Positions 24,904-34,079 are shown, numbered from the stretch's first letter. The stretch is DNA of 64,000 bases from Lysinibacillus sphaericus (GCF_006864135.1 NZ_SADV01000005.1:242930-306929), one strand, 5' to 3'. Notes: generated by a model from the sequence alone, not told the origin. A program made the numbers and translations.

Positions 24904-26046
24904 CTAATGATTTGACAATATTAACTGTTCAAACTTTTGTAACCCAGCTTTTTCTCCGAATAAAATCTTTTCTAAAGTAAGGGTTAACAAATATGGTGTC
25001 TTGTTTAACTCGTTATCCGTAAAGTCTAGGTTATTTAGTATTATTATAGCTTTGTTACTCTCCTTATAACTAATTAAAACTGAATAATAACCTGCCCAAT
25101 ATCCATCGTGAAGAATAATCTTCTTATATTGAGGATGGTCCTCTATTTTCCAACCAAGTCCATATCCTCCTAAATTTTCGTGCAAACAAGGACAATACCC
25201 ATTAGCAGCTTCTCCTTTAATGAAAACTGGATCTATAATACTTTCCTTTGTTTGTTCTGATACTAGATCATTATTATAAATAGCACGCTCCCATTTCAGC
25301 AAATCATCTACGGTGGATTTTATACCACCATCACCTTTAACACCACCGAAGAAGTAAACATACTTATGTTCTTCCATTTCAGTTGGTAGTCTATACAAGT
25401 CCTGTTCCCAATCATAGATAAAACCTGACGAAAAGTTTTCAATTTCGCTATCTAGAAATTGTGAATATGTTGATGTATTGAACATATTTAAAGGTGTGAA
25501 TATTCTTTTCTGTAAAAACTCTCCGTACTCTATTCTAGAAACCATTTCTATGATTTCTGCAAGTAATACATACCCTGTATTACAATACTCCCACTTTTCA
25601 TTCACGTGGAATAACACTTCTGGCTTTTCATCTTTCAAAAATTTAACTACATCTTTATTCGTTGCAATTCTATTTGGATCCCAGTTACTTGGATGTTCAA
25701 ACCATTCCATGTAATCCGGAAGTCCAGAAGTGTGAGTTAACAGATTTTTAATAGTAATGTTTTCATAAGGGAGAAAAGGAAAAAACTTTTTAAGATTATC
25801 ATCTATCGTAAGTTTTTTCTCCTCAATTAGTATCATAATTGCCATTGCTGTAAAGCTCTTTGAAAGCGAGGCAATTTCGAAGACTGCATCAAGAGACTGT
25901 TTACTTGAGTTATTTCTCTTACCAATTGCTCTCTTGTAAAATGTTTTGCCTTCCTCAGATAATAGTACAACCCCGCTAAATAGCCTATTTTGTTCCAAGA
26001 AGTCTAATACCTTATCTAGCTCTTTACGTTTCAAATTTTGATTCAT
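24904..26046 (-). CDS. Beta-lactamase-family serine hydrolase (soluble)
   Basis: 380 residues without signal peptide or membrane helix. The fold signature is complete: Ser60-Leu-Ser-Lys63 (SxxK, 'EIASLSKSFTAMAI'), Tyr154-Cys-Asn156 (YxN) and a C-terminal HDGYWAG in the KTG/HxG position. Its catalytic domain resembles that of the membrane-linked hydrolase at 22400, but it lacks the anchors. Possible functions are an esterase or D-peptidase acting inside the cell. ATG 26046 is preceded by GGAGGTCATCGAAAT. Single gene. Confidence 0.83.
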   Translation of the reverse strand: MNQNLKRKELDKVLDFLEQNRLFSGVVLLSEEGKTFYKRAIGKRNNSSKQSLDAVFEIASLSKSFTAMAIMILIEEKKLTIDDNLKKFFPFLPYENITIKNLLTHTSGLPDYMEWFEHPSNWDPNRIATNKDVVKFLKDEKPEVLFHVNEKWEYCNTGYVLLAEIIEMVSRIEYGEFLQKRIFTPLNMFNTSTYSQFLDSEIENFSSGFIYDWEQDLYRLPTEMEEHKYVYFFGGVKGDGGIKSTVDDLLKWERAIYNNDLVSEQTKESIIDPVFIKGEAANGYCPCLHENLGGYGLGWKIEDHPQYKKIILHDGYWAGYYSVLISYKESNKAIIILNNLDFTDNELNKTPYLLTLTLEKILFGEKAGLQKFEQLILSNH

Positions 26047-26499
26047 ATTTCGATGACCTCCATTTATGATTTTTGTATTAATGAGTTACATTATTATTAG
26101 GGTTGCAAAGCTCTTATTGCTGGTTATTTAGGGTTGGAAATATTAAACAAGTTAACTACTATTAAACATCAATTATTTCAAAATTCGGCAATTTGAGCAA
26201 TGTCTTTATTATAAACGTCACCCAAACTTCTTATCTTTTTATAAACATCGCAACTTTATTTCAAATTCTCATGTTTCTTAGCGTCATTTGCGCGTTACAT
26301 TCCTTTAAAGCCATTCAATTGGAAAAAATGATCTTAATGATTCAGAGCTTTTATATCCCATTTGTTTAATTACATCACTTAGTTTAAGCGGTGGATACAA
26401 TCTCTATTTTTTTATATACAATTGTAAAAATATTCTATAAAATGAAAATGAAATTGCAGATTTAACAACTAGCTAAAGGTAAAGTTTATGGAGGTTTAG
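26047..26499. other. Intergenic region with a possible TniQ-like relic
   Basis: Mostly featureless. Minus-strand 26305-26403 encodes a 32-codon stretch (LYPPLKLSDVIKQMGYKSSE, then SLRSFFPIEW) that resembles the short helix-turn-helix repeat at the C-terminus of TnsD/TniQ transposition proteins. It is too short to be sure. Confidence 0.3.
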
Positions 26500-27488
26500 A
26501 TGGATAATCAAAAAATAATGCTTATATGTAGTCATTACGACGTTAATCCTAAAGATATAGAGATTTTTAGAATGAATGAAAGGGTTTTAGCAAAAATTGA
26601 AGCAGAGTATACATATATTCTAAAAGGAGAACAAGCAAGTAAAACCTATTGGGAACAATGTTGTAATTTTGCTAATAGTCTATCAGAAAAAGGGATGAAT
26701 GTTCTCAATATATAAAATCTAAAAGTGGTTTTTACGTTGTAGAAATTGAGGAGAAAGTATATTCATTAGAAAGAGAACTAAAGGGCGAAATAATTGAAAC
26801 TATAACAGATGCAAAACTTGTTGAAATCGGTCGTTTGTTAGGTGTTCAGCACTTCATCTCGCAACAATTATCAACTCCATTCAACACAGTTACTTCTTGG
26901 AGTTTATTTGGTGGAAATCAAACTGATGCAATTGGGGATTACGATGAAAATGAGTTAAGCTTTATAGATTTAAAAAAACAGTTTAAATCGCACCCGATCT
27001 TTACTAAAATAGAATCTTTATATAATGATTATCGTCAAAGATTAAAGTTAATTTGGGGTTATTTACCACAAGGAGCGATTCAAGGTGATTTTTGTTATTA
27101 CAACATGTTAAAACAAAATCAAGGGATTCTAGCAATTTATGATTTCAATCTAGCTGGAAATGAAGTTTATTTAAATGAATGTATTGCAGTTGGTGTATAT
27201 CATGCTTGGCATGTCCCCTACGAAGGTAGATTAAATGGAACGGAGCGATTTAAATTATTTATTGATGCATATAACAAAGAACGCCCCTTAAATGAATTAG
27301 AAAGAACTTATGCTGCTTACACAAAAGCCATTATACGCGCGTTTCGTTTTGACAGAGTAGAAGATGGTATTTTGTTAGAAAGTAAAGAAGAACAAGATTT
27401 ATTTTTACAGGAAACGTTACATATACTTGAAGAATTAGAATTTAATAATTGTGATTACTACGATTGTAACTTTAAAAAGTTTTATTAA
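26500..27488 (+). pseudogene. Aminoglycoside phosphotransferase-family kinase, one-base frameshift
   Basis: ATG 26500 (GGAGGTTTAG upstream) opens a 71-codon frame that stops at TAA 26713. The neighbouring frame continues the same protein from about 26707 (IKSKSGFYVVEIEEKVYSL) to 27488. Adding one base in GTTCTCAATATA gives a continuous protein of about 329 residues. It has the kinase loop 'IQGDFCYYNMLKQNQGILAI' and YDFNLAGNEV, with Gln instead of the usual His before GD and DFN instead of DFG, so even the restored enzyme would be atypical. It may be a homoserine- or aminoglycoside-kinase-like protein. Base-calling error is an alternative to true decay. Confidence 0.75.
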
Positions 27489-27522
27489 ATTATTTATCCT
27501 TTAAATGAGAACAACTATCAAA

Positions 27523-27557
27523 AGCATGTTTTGATTAATCTTTTTTCAAAACATGCT
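27523..27557 (+). terminator. Terminator after phosphotransferase
   Basis: AGCATGTTTTGA (27523-27534) pairs with TCAAAACATGCT (27546-27557), 35 bases after the stop. Related to the GCGTGTTTT stems at 9571 and 13814. Confidence 0.7.
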
Positions 27558-27618
27558 CATATATACTTATTACCCAGTTTATTTTTTATAAGAAGATATT
27601 GTGCCGGAGCTTGATTCA

Positions 27619-27850
27619 CAAATTGAAAATATCTAGCTTTTCTTCTACCTTTTGTACAAGGGTCACTTTCATTTCAAGACCCTTTAATTTTAATTACCTA
27701 TCAAAATAGCTTCGGTAGTTTTGTCAGTATCCCGTTTAACGTATAAGTACTGATATATCATTCATTTTGTTTTTTCATAAAGTACAGCGCTTAACAGGCT
27801 TTAATTAAGACATAAAATGAAAGTAACCTGTTATTCCTAAATAAATCCTA
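27619..27850 (+). repeat. Intergenic duplicated block, copy 1
   Basis: The first 65 bases are almost identical to 30747-30812 (AATTGAAAATATCTAGC, then TTTCTTCTACCTTTTGTACA, AGGGTCACTTT). Looser similarity goes on for over 150 bases, including GAAAGTAACCTGTTATTCCT, matched by GAAAGTAACTAGTTATTCCT in copy 2. The central hairpin has lost part of one arm here. The region holds no gene. Confidence 0.7.
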
Positions 27851-27927
27851 AACCATTCAATATTTCTATTATTATGTCGCTGATATTGAAATCGTCTAAA
27901 AGTGGTGAAATATTTATTAATTTTAAT

Positions 27928-28659
27928 TTATTTTAAATCATATTTTCTCATTAGTTCACGAATCTTCTTCGCTACGCCAACTCGTTCAACAATGTCATTC
28001 GCATAACTTTTCACATCATTACTCCCAACACATACACTATGAACCGCATGCTCAAACAAGCATTGGTCATTGCTATCATTCCCAAAAGCAATAAACTGTT
28101 GAATGTTCAACCTATGTAGTCCACTAACTTTATTAATCCCTAGAGGGCTAATGTCGATGGCATGTTCAGTTTTATAGTGTGTGACTATGACTGGAAATGC
28201 TTCAAGCACTTCTAACACTTCCTCATTTGGTTGGAAAATAACTAATTTGCAGACTGGAAGTAATTGTTCCAACGGTATGTTCGTTGAATTGGTTTTATCG
28301 ATATTTCGATAAATAGGATGGGCAATATCACCTGTAAAGGAGTAATCCCACTGACCATCTGCTAAATATTTCAACTGATGTCGATGAATAAGTGTGATGA
28401 GTTTGTCCAAAATTTGTTGTTCAAAATGTGTCACTTGAATTTGCCCATGATCATAAGTAAATGTTCCATTTCCTCCAACTAATAGACCTTCATGAAAATC
28501 CTTTGGTATGATAGGTACTAAATCACGAATAGGTCTAGCTGAGGCAAAAATCACTTGATGCCCTGCTAACTTTAATTCTTGAAGTGCTTCAATAATTTCT
28601 CTATCAATACTTTTACCATCAAAGCAAAGTGTTCCATCTAAATCGAATACAAAGTTCAT
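27928..28659 (-). CDS. HAD-superfamily phosphatase, Cof/HAD-IIB type
   Basis: 243 residues. Motif I is FVFDLDGTL (Asp6, Asp8), motif II lies in VIFASARP, and the C-terminal GNDSNDQCLFEHA carries the Asp pair of motif IV. The cap inserted between motifs II and III is that of the Cof/YidA-like sugar-phosphate or nucleotide phosphatases. Divergent from a Crp-type regulator across 84 bp. Substrate not predictable. Confidence 0.88.
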   Translation of the reverse strand: MNFVFDLDGTLCFDGKSIDREIIEALQELKLAGHQVIFASARPIRDLVPIIPKDFHEGLLVGGNGTFTYDHGQIQVTHFEQQILDKLITLIHRHQLKYLADGQWDYSFTGDIAHPIYRNIDKTNSTNIPLEQLLPVCKLVIFQPNEEVLEVLEAFPVIVTHYKTEHAIDISPLGINKVSGLHRLNIQQFIAFGNDSNDQCLFEHAVHSVCVGSNDVKSYANDIVERVGVAKKIRELMRKYDLK

Positions 28660-28743
28660 TTGAATCCCTACCTCTTTATTAATTAACTATAACTATATTA
28701 AAATTAATACTATTAATACAGGACAGATGTCTCGGAGGAAAAA

Positions 28744-29406
28744 ATGAATCAAAGTCTATTTAAATCTATTTATAACTACACTTTTACACAAGAACTAACT
28801 TCATCCCTTATTGTATGTCCTTTCCAACCAAATGAATACATTCTAAAAGCAGGAGACCAGATAGACGGAATATATTTTTTACTGTCAGGAAGGTATATGG
28901 TATCAAGTTTAGAAGTGACTGGGAAAGAGTTACTATTAAGGTACTGCCAACAGCCCTCGATTATGGGCGATATTGAAATATTTACAGATTGTTTAATTGT
29001 ATCTAACTGTATCGCTGTAGAGCCATGTGAAGTTTTAATTATTCCATTAGAAGTGTACGAAACTCATTTAAAATTTGATAGTAAATTTAATCAATTATTA
29101 TTGAAAGAGTTAGCATATAAGCTCCTAACTTGCACAATTTCATCTAGAGTTAATGCGCTTTCTCCAGTAAATGTACGTTTAGCAGCTTATTTATGTACTG
29201 TTGAATCCCCAACACATGTCAATCAATACATAAAAACAAATTCTTTAGATGATGTTGCCTCATTAATTGGTACTACAAAAAGACATATAAATCGTATCCT
29301 AAAGGACTGGACAGAAAAAGGGATTATCATTCGAGAAGATAATGCGATAGAAATTTTGGATTGGGCTAAGATGAAAGAAATTTCTGAAAATGTACGCTTT
29401 GAATAA
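28744..29406 (+). CDS. Crp/Fnr-family regulator, YeiL-like
   Basis: 220 residues: cyclic-nucleotide-binding-type beta-barrel (about 15-115; 'ILKAGDQIDGIYFLLSGRYM', 'PSIMGDIEIFTD') and a C-terminal Crp HTH (about 165-205; 'NSLDDVASLIGTTKRHINRI'). The order and the 'GKELLLRYCQ' stretch fit the YeiL group. No clear cAMP-contact set or four-cysteine Fe-S cluster motif is visible, so the signal is unknown. CGGAGGAAAAA precedes ATG 28744. The divergent HAD gene may be its target. Confidence 0.85.
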   Translation: MNQSLFKSIYNYTFTQELTSSLIVCPFQPNEYILKAGDQIDGIYFLLSGRYMVSSLEVTGKELLLRYCQQPSIMGDIEIFTDCLIVSNCIAVEPCEVLIIPLEVYETHLKFDSKFNQLLLKELAYKLLTCTISSRVNALSPVNVRLAAYLCTVESPTHVNQYIKTNSLDDVASLIGTTKRHINRILKDWTEKGIIIREDNAIEILDWAKMKEISENVRFE

Positions 29407-29473
29407 ACATGGAAAAACAAAACTTCATAAACTAAATTCTGAGGTTTTTCTTTTCCTTTAATCCTCTCTACTT

Positions 29474-29502
29474 GGTCACTTCGATTTAGAAGTGATCATT
29501 TT
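29474..29502 (+). terminator. Terminator after Crp-type gene
   Basis: GGTCACTTC (29474-29482) with GAAGTGATC (29489-29497), one wobble pair, followed by ATTTTTATG. Confidence 0.65.
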
Positions 29503-29934
29503 TATGTCTATGTTTGACAAAATAAATAGTAGTTATACGTGAAATCAAGGAACGATTATAGTACTTTCGCACTTTGTTGCGCTATGGCTTTTTCATTTAT
29601 AAACAAAATAAAATCTACAAAAGCTTAATTCTTCAAAACCAATCTATTCCAAATTCTTCTAGTCTAATTCTTTTTTTTGCTTTTTCAACAGTATTTCTAT
29701 CACTTTTTACTTTTATAAAACTCCATTTTAATTGCTTTAAGGTATTCAAAAACCTATTTTTTCGTAAAAAAATTTATTTAATTCTCTTTTTATAGACTAA
29801 GTGCCAATCACCTTCCCATTCTAATTCATAAAATATAGTAAAAATAAGATATTTTTTTTTGAAAATCTTTCTTTATAACAAATGCCTATAACTTACGGGG
29901 TCAAAAACATATGAAAAAGGGAGGTGAAAAAATA
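29503..29934. other. AT-rich leader of the DUF4183 genes, no gene recognised
   Basis: Very AT-rich; a chance frame with many Phe/Leu codons (29574-29795) has no ribosome site. A TATAACTTA sequence near 29887 could be a sporulation-type -10 element, but no convincing -35 was found. Confidence 0.35.
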
Positions 29935-30354
29935 ATGGGAAAATTGGACCCACAAAAATTGATTTGTGACAGTTGTTGTGAAAATAATCGAATTTTTTGG
30001 CCCCGTATGAAAGCTATTGATGTAGGTTCTATTCAACCTCCTCCAGTTGTTATCCCTGAAGGAACTATTATTCCAATAATAAATAGATATTTTTATATTG
30101 TGACAGATGATATTGATTTAACAAACGGAACAACTCTTCCTGCTAATTTATTTACAGATGATACTGGCGATCCAGTAACAGAATTCAAGCTTTTTAATCC
30201 CAATGGATATGTCAATCTTTACATCAATGCTGTGATGCAAGAAGGCGGTGCTTATAAAGTAACCCCGGATTCATTAATCCTTAAGCCCTTTAATACAACT
30301 ATTTTTGCCGGAACTCCAATCATTATTGAATCATTGGGTTTCCAACAAATGTGA
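29935..30354 (+). CDS. DUF4183 domain-containing protein (first of pair)
   Basis: 139 residues from ATG 29935, which lies 8 bases after GGGAGGTG; the upstream ATG 29911 precedes that site and is rejected. A short Cys-rich head (LICDSCCENN) leads into a domain of about 95 residues, 'YFYIVTDDIDLTNGTTLPAN' to 'GYVNLYINAVMQEGGAYKVT', which is the DUF4183 fold. The family is found in spore-formers and often beside exosporium or collagen-like proteins, so a spore-surface role is plausible but unproven. The second copy follows 50 bp later. Confidence 0.8.
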   Translation: MGKLDPQKLICDSCCENNRIFWPRMKAIDVGSIQPPPVVIPEGTIIPIINRYFYIVTDDIDLTNGTTLPANLFTDDTGDPVTEFKLFNPNGYVNLYINAVMQEGGAYKVTPDSLILKPFNTTIFAGTPIIIESLGFQQM

Positions 30355-30404
30355 TAGGAGAAGCTGCTAAATTATTCTTTTTCCCTTGAAAGGAGGTGAA
30401 AAAA

Positions 30405-30725
30405 ATGGCACTTTCAATTATTAATATTCATGTAAACGTTAATGGTACTTCCACAAGATTTTTTGATGTGTTAGCAGCAGATTTAACAGTTGCTGACGGT
30501 ACTACAATCCCCGCAACTGCCTTTCTAAATGATAGTGGAACAGCTGCGACTGCTTTTCCAGTAGTAACACACGGCTACTATAATTTCTATATAAACGGTG
30601 TATTACAAGAAGGTGGATCGTATACAATTTCTGCAACAGAGTTAACTTTTAACGGTGTTACTGGCACAATCTCAGCCGGAACTCCATTAGTAGTAGAAGC
30701 TGTAGAATTAGTTACACAAACTTAA
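30405..30725 (+). CDS. DUF4183 domain-containing protein (second of pair)
   Basis: 106 residues from ATG 30405, 7 bases after AAAGGAGGTG; the GTG at 30396 overlaps the ribosome site. The protein is nearly all DUF4183 domain: 'RFFDVLAADLTVADGTTIPA' then 'HGYYNFYINGVLQEGGSYTI', aligning closely with the domain of the preceding protein. It lacks the Cys-rich head. Ala/Thr/Gly-rich, beta-type composition fits a structural surface protein. Terminated by the hairpin at 30786-30813. Confidence 0.8.
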   Translation: MALSIINIHVNVNGTSTRFFDVLAADLTVADGTTIPATAFLNDSGTAATAFPVVTHGYYNFYINGVLQEGGSYTISATELTFNGVTGTISAGTPLVVEAVELVTQT

Positions 30726-30746
30726 TGATTAGTTTTTAACTAATCG

Positions 30747-30990
30747 CAAGTTGAAAATATCTAGCCTTTCTTCTACCTTTTGTACAAGGGTCACTTTATT
30801 TCAAGTGACCCTTTATTTTTAATTTCCTGCCAAAGCTCCGATTTAAGGTAGTTTATATTTTTAACCTATCTGACCTTTTTAATATCCATATCTCACTCTA
30901 AGGCTGAATACTGTAATAGCACTCGCTTTGTTTTTACTATAAAGGGTCTCTAATTGAAAGTAACTAGTTATTCCTTGAGGACCTATTACT
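30747..30990 (+). repeat. Intergenic duplicated block, copy 2
   Basis: Counterpart of 27619-27850, in the same orientation, with a well-kept hairpin (30786-30813). The two copies enclose the HAD, Crp and DUF4183 genes. No ORF. Confidence 0.7.
30786..30820 (+). terminator. Terminator after DUF4183 pair
   Basis: Perfect 11-bp stem AAGGGTCACTT (30786-30796) and AAGTGACCCTT (30803-30813), then TATTTTTA. Confidence 0.85.
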
Positions 30991-31061
30991 ACCTAATATC
31001 TAAATTTCTTAATTTGAAGTGATCCTTTTTAGTTTTTAGATAATCTAAAATATAGAAGAAA

Positions 31062-31098
31062 CCCACGATTTGAATAGAGATTGATCAAAATACGTGGG
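31062..31098 (-). terminator. Possible terminator downstream of the EamA gene
   Basis: CCCACG (31062-31067) pairs with CGTGGG (31093-31098), with extra pairing of ATTTTG-like and CAAAAT bases inside. Located about 130 bases after the EamA stop on its strand. Confidence 0.45.
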
Positions 31099-31229
31099 CT
31101 GATTTGTTATGACTTTGGTTTTTATTAAAAAGTTTGATTAAAAATCCCAGAAATTATAAACTGTAAGACTTTCACTATCTTGACAAGCTCTAGGAATTGT
31201 AGTTAAATGGACTTCTTCTGAAACCCCGG

Positions 31230-32138
31230 TTAGGACTCTTTTTGTATAACTTTAATAGGAGTACTTAATTTGATTTTTTGACTAGTTATATAAACCCCTA
31301 TAAGTATAAAAACTAATCCAATGATTAATCTCCAACTTATATTTTCATTTAAAAGAAAATATCCCCAGAAAATAGCTGATACTGGCACTAAGTATGTAGA
31401 TATGGAAGCGAAGTTAGGACTTCCTTTTTGAATTAAGTAAAAGTAAAGTAAATAGGCTATACCTGATCCAAATGTACCTATTCCAATTAATGCACCTATA
31501 TGATGCCATGATATTTTAGTTAAAATTTGAATTGGCTCTTCTAAAAATAGAACTATGACACCACTACATATGCTACCGACTAATAATGTACCTAAAGAAA
31601 TTTGGAACATAGATATATCTTTTAGATAACGTTTTGTTATATGGGTCGCTAAACCATAGCAAAAAGTTGCTATCAACATTGCGACGAAATTTAATGAATC
31701 CACTGAAAAAACATTGGATAGATGTATATCTGAGAGTATTAAAATACCTATGAATCCAATACATAGACCTATTATTTGGTTACGATTAGAATGTATACCA
31801 AATAATAGAATTCCTAAAACCATTGTCCATAATGGTTGGGTTGCATTTAAAACTGAAGCTAAATTACTAGTCATTTTTTGTTCGCTAAAACAAATAAGTG
31901 TCCATGGAATTAATGTATTTAGTATTCCTACAGCAAACAAAGGAATCATAGGAATTTTCCCGCTAAAAGATTTGCGGAAAAATGGTATAAGTACAATAAG
32001 TGTTACAGCTCCAAAAGTTGACCGTAAAAATGCTACTACCAAAGGATTGAAATCTGCAACTAAAATTTTAAAAAAATAGAAAGATCCTCCCCAAATAAGA
32101 CTTAACATAATTAGTGCAAAGTATAATTTACGTGACAT
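31230..32138 (-). CDS. EamA-family DMT transporter
   Basis: 302 residues with ten hydrophobic segments and two EamA repeats: 'ALIMLSLIWGGSFYFFKILV' at the N-terminus, 'VLNATQPLWTMVLGILLFGI' closing repeat 1 and 'STYLVPVSAIFWGYFLLNEN' closing repeat 2. Probable exporter of amino acids or other small metabolites. AGAGGGGGAAAA precedes ATG 32138. No adjacent regulator. Its closest relation in the window is the EamA protein at 11232. Confidence 0.87.
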   Translation of the reverse strand: MSRKLYFALIMLSLIWGGSFYFFKILVADFNPLVVAFLRSTFGAVTLIVLIPFFRKSFSGKIPMIPLFAVGILNTLIPWTLICFSEQKMTSNLASVLNATQPLWTMVLGILLFGIHSNRNQIIGLCIGFIGILILSDIHLSNVFSVDSLNFVAMLIATFCYGLATHITKRYLKDISMFQISLGTLLVGSICSGVIVLFLEEPIQILTKISWHHIGALIGIGTFGSGIAYLLYFYLIQKGSPNFASISTYLVPVSAIFWGYFLLNENISWRLIIGLVFILIGVYITSQKIKLSTPIKVIQKES

Positions 32139-32228
32139 TTTTCCCCCTCTTTACTTTTTACTATTTATTACTTGTTATCTAGATATTATATGGATTCCTT
32201 TCACATAAAATCTCCTCATGGTCCACCA

Positions 32229-32383
32229 ACGGCAATGATCAATCTTTTTAATAAAACTATAACTATTATATCTATTTCTTTTTTAGCTTTTTGTTTAGTC
32301 CAATTATAGATTGATGTATGAGAAATAGTTATGAAAAAGCTGTTCGTATAGGGATAACCCTCTAAAAAACTACACTTCAACTT
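32229..32383 (-). mobile_element. Small transposase remnant (IS1/IS1595-like DNA-binding part)
   Basis: A minus-strand frame reads FLEGYPYTNSFFITISHTSI then YNWTKQKAKKEID and ends at TGA near 32229. This resembles the N-terminal helix-turn-helix of IS1/IS1595-type transposases ('LEG..Y..IG..L.ISH.T.YNW'). About 40 codons survive with no inverted repeats. The rest of 32139-32438 shows nothing else. Confidence 0.35.
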
Positions 32384-32438
32384 CAAGCCTGTTCAAGAGT
32401 GAATGTTTTTCATCTGTATTGCCCAAATTCACAATATT

Positions 32439-34079
32439 TTAATGTTTAAATTTCAACACAAAAACTGTACCTCTTGCTCCCGATTGGACACTAATGGCTC
32501 CATCATGCAAATCGATTAACTGTTTAGTAATAGCCAACCCTAGTCCTGTACCCGTTGTATCGTCTGTAGTATTTGTCCCTCGATAATATCGCTCAAAGAG
32601 GTTATCAAGCTCCTTCTGAGGGATTCCAGGACCTTTATCAGCAATGGTCAGCATAATTTCATTGCCGATATTTTTCGCTTCTACACTTACCTTTGTACCA
32701 TCAGGCGTATATTTTTTAGCATTAGTTATTAAATTGTCTAAAATGCGCTTTAATAAAAGCTCGTCTGCTTCGAGCATAACATCCCCATAAACCTTTACAG
32801 ACACCTGCTCATCTTCATATTGAGGTAACCATATGTTGAGTGGTAATAACACTTTTTCAAGCTGGATCGCTTTATTTTTTAATTGGTACGTATAGGTTAA
32901 ATCTTGTATAAGAGCATCCATGTAGGTCGCCTTCTCCTGCATTGTAGTTGCAAAGTCGCGCATTTCTTCATTTGTCCACTCATAATCTTTAGAAGCAAGC
33001 ATGGTTGAATAACCATATATAGAGCTTAACGGTGTCTTTAAATCATGTGATAAGCCTGTTATCCATTCTTCACGTAATTGCTCTGCATGCTTAATTTGCC
33101 GTTCATTAGAGTCAAGACGTTCCGATAAGTGATTGAGAGATTCATCAACTGGCTTAAATAACTTAAATTTCCTTTTTAATTTACCTGTCTTTCGGTGATG
33201 TACCTTCTTATCTCTTACTTCACTGTAATCAAACTGTGTAAGTCGCTCTATTCGAGATAGTATATACACAAGCGGGCGAACAAATTGACGAGAAATGCTA
33301 ATTGATAAAAAGAATACCCCTATTAACATGATAATACTTTCACCAAAGAAGCTGAAAATAAATAAAAACATTGCATTTTTAAAAGGATCTTCCAAAGGCT
33401 TGTATGACGGATTTGGCATCCGTACAACTAGTGTCTTGCCATCCTCCAAAGCAGCATTTTCTATAAACTCTGTATGTTCAAAAATATCATATTTCTCTTC
33501 TAGCAATTGAGGCTTATGTAGCTTTTTATTACGCTCTCCAATGATCTCTATCCTATCCCATTGCTCATTATAGATTTCAACAGATGCCTTATTATCTTGT
33601 AAATGCTGGAGTACCACATTTGAAATTCCCCCTGTAGCTTTCCAATTTTGCAGTGCCTCCTCAAAAAGTGGTTGGACAGATGATATAGGTAGAAATAACA
33701 AATAATATTTAGGAATCTCCCATGTGTGCATCCCCGGGCGTTGAAGAGTCATTATTTCGTTATCTGTCATTCCACATAGTTCACATGAATCTCCTGTGTA
33801 ATCAACAATATCCATCGATTCATTGAACAAATATAATTGCCCTGCATTCTCTTCAGCTCGCTTCACTAAATAATCAGCAAGCTTAATGGATTTGCCTTTT
33901 TCTATGACAGCATTATCTTCAATTTCAGAAGAAGTCATTGTATGAATATTGTCACCCATATGACCAATGAGAGATTGAAAGAAAAACACCAAACAAATAA
34001 TAAAGCCTGAAATGATTAGTAAATAAAAAATGCTAAAATAAGACACAAAACGAAGCGTTAATCTCCTAGCTGGCTTCAT
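32439..34079 (-). CDS. Sensor histidine kinase with large extracellular domain
   Basis: 546 residues. Membrane helix 1 is about 15-36, then an extracellular domain of about 195 residues, helix 2 about 236-262, a juxtamembrane/HAMP-like region (about 262-330), HisKA with phospho-acceptor His345 (GLSHDLKTP) and an HATPase_c domain with N box, DKGPGIP and GTGLGLAI. The outside domain contains a C-x-x-C pair (Cys99, Cys102), which might bind metal or form a redox disulfide. The first four bases of this gene overlap the response-regulator stop, so the pair is co-translated. Signal unknown. Confidence 0.9.
   Translation of the reverse strand: MKPARRLTLRFVSYFSIFYLLIISGFIICLVFFFQSLIGHMGDNIHTMTSSEIEDNAVIEKGKSIKLADYLVKRAEENAGQLYLFNESMDIVDYTGDSCELCGMTDNEIMTLQRPGMHTWEIPKYYLLFLPISSVQPLFEEALQNWKATGGISNVVLQHLQDNKASVEIYNEQWDRIEIIGERNKKLHKPQLLEEKYDIFEHTEFIENAALEDGKTLVVRMPNPSYKPLEDPFKNAMFLFIFSFFGESIIMLIGVFFLSISISRQFVRPLVYILSRIERLTQFDYSEVRDKKVHHRKTGKLKRKFKLFKPVDESLNHLSERLDSNERQIKHAEQLREEWITGLSHDLKTPLSSIYGYSTMLASKDYEWTNEEMRDFATTMQEKATYMDALIQDLTYTYQLKNKAIQLEKVLLPLNIWLPQYEDEQVSVKVYGDVMLEADELLLKRILDNLITNAKKYTPDGTKVSVEAKNIGNEIMLTIADKGPGIPQKELDNLFERYYRGTNTTDDTTGTGLGLAITKQLIDLHDGAISVQSGARGTVFVLKFKH

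Noticed and set aside
29574..29795. 73-codon Phe/Leu/Lys-rich frame
   Set aside because: Composition simply reflects A/T runs; no start signal.
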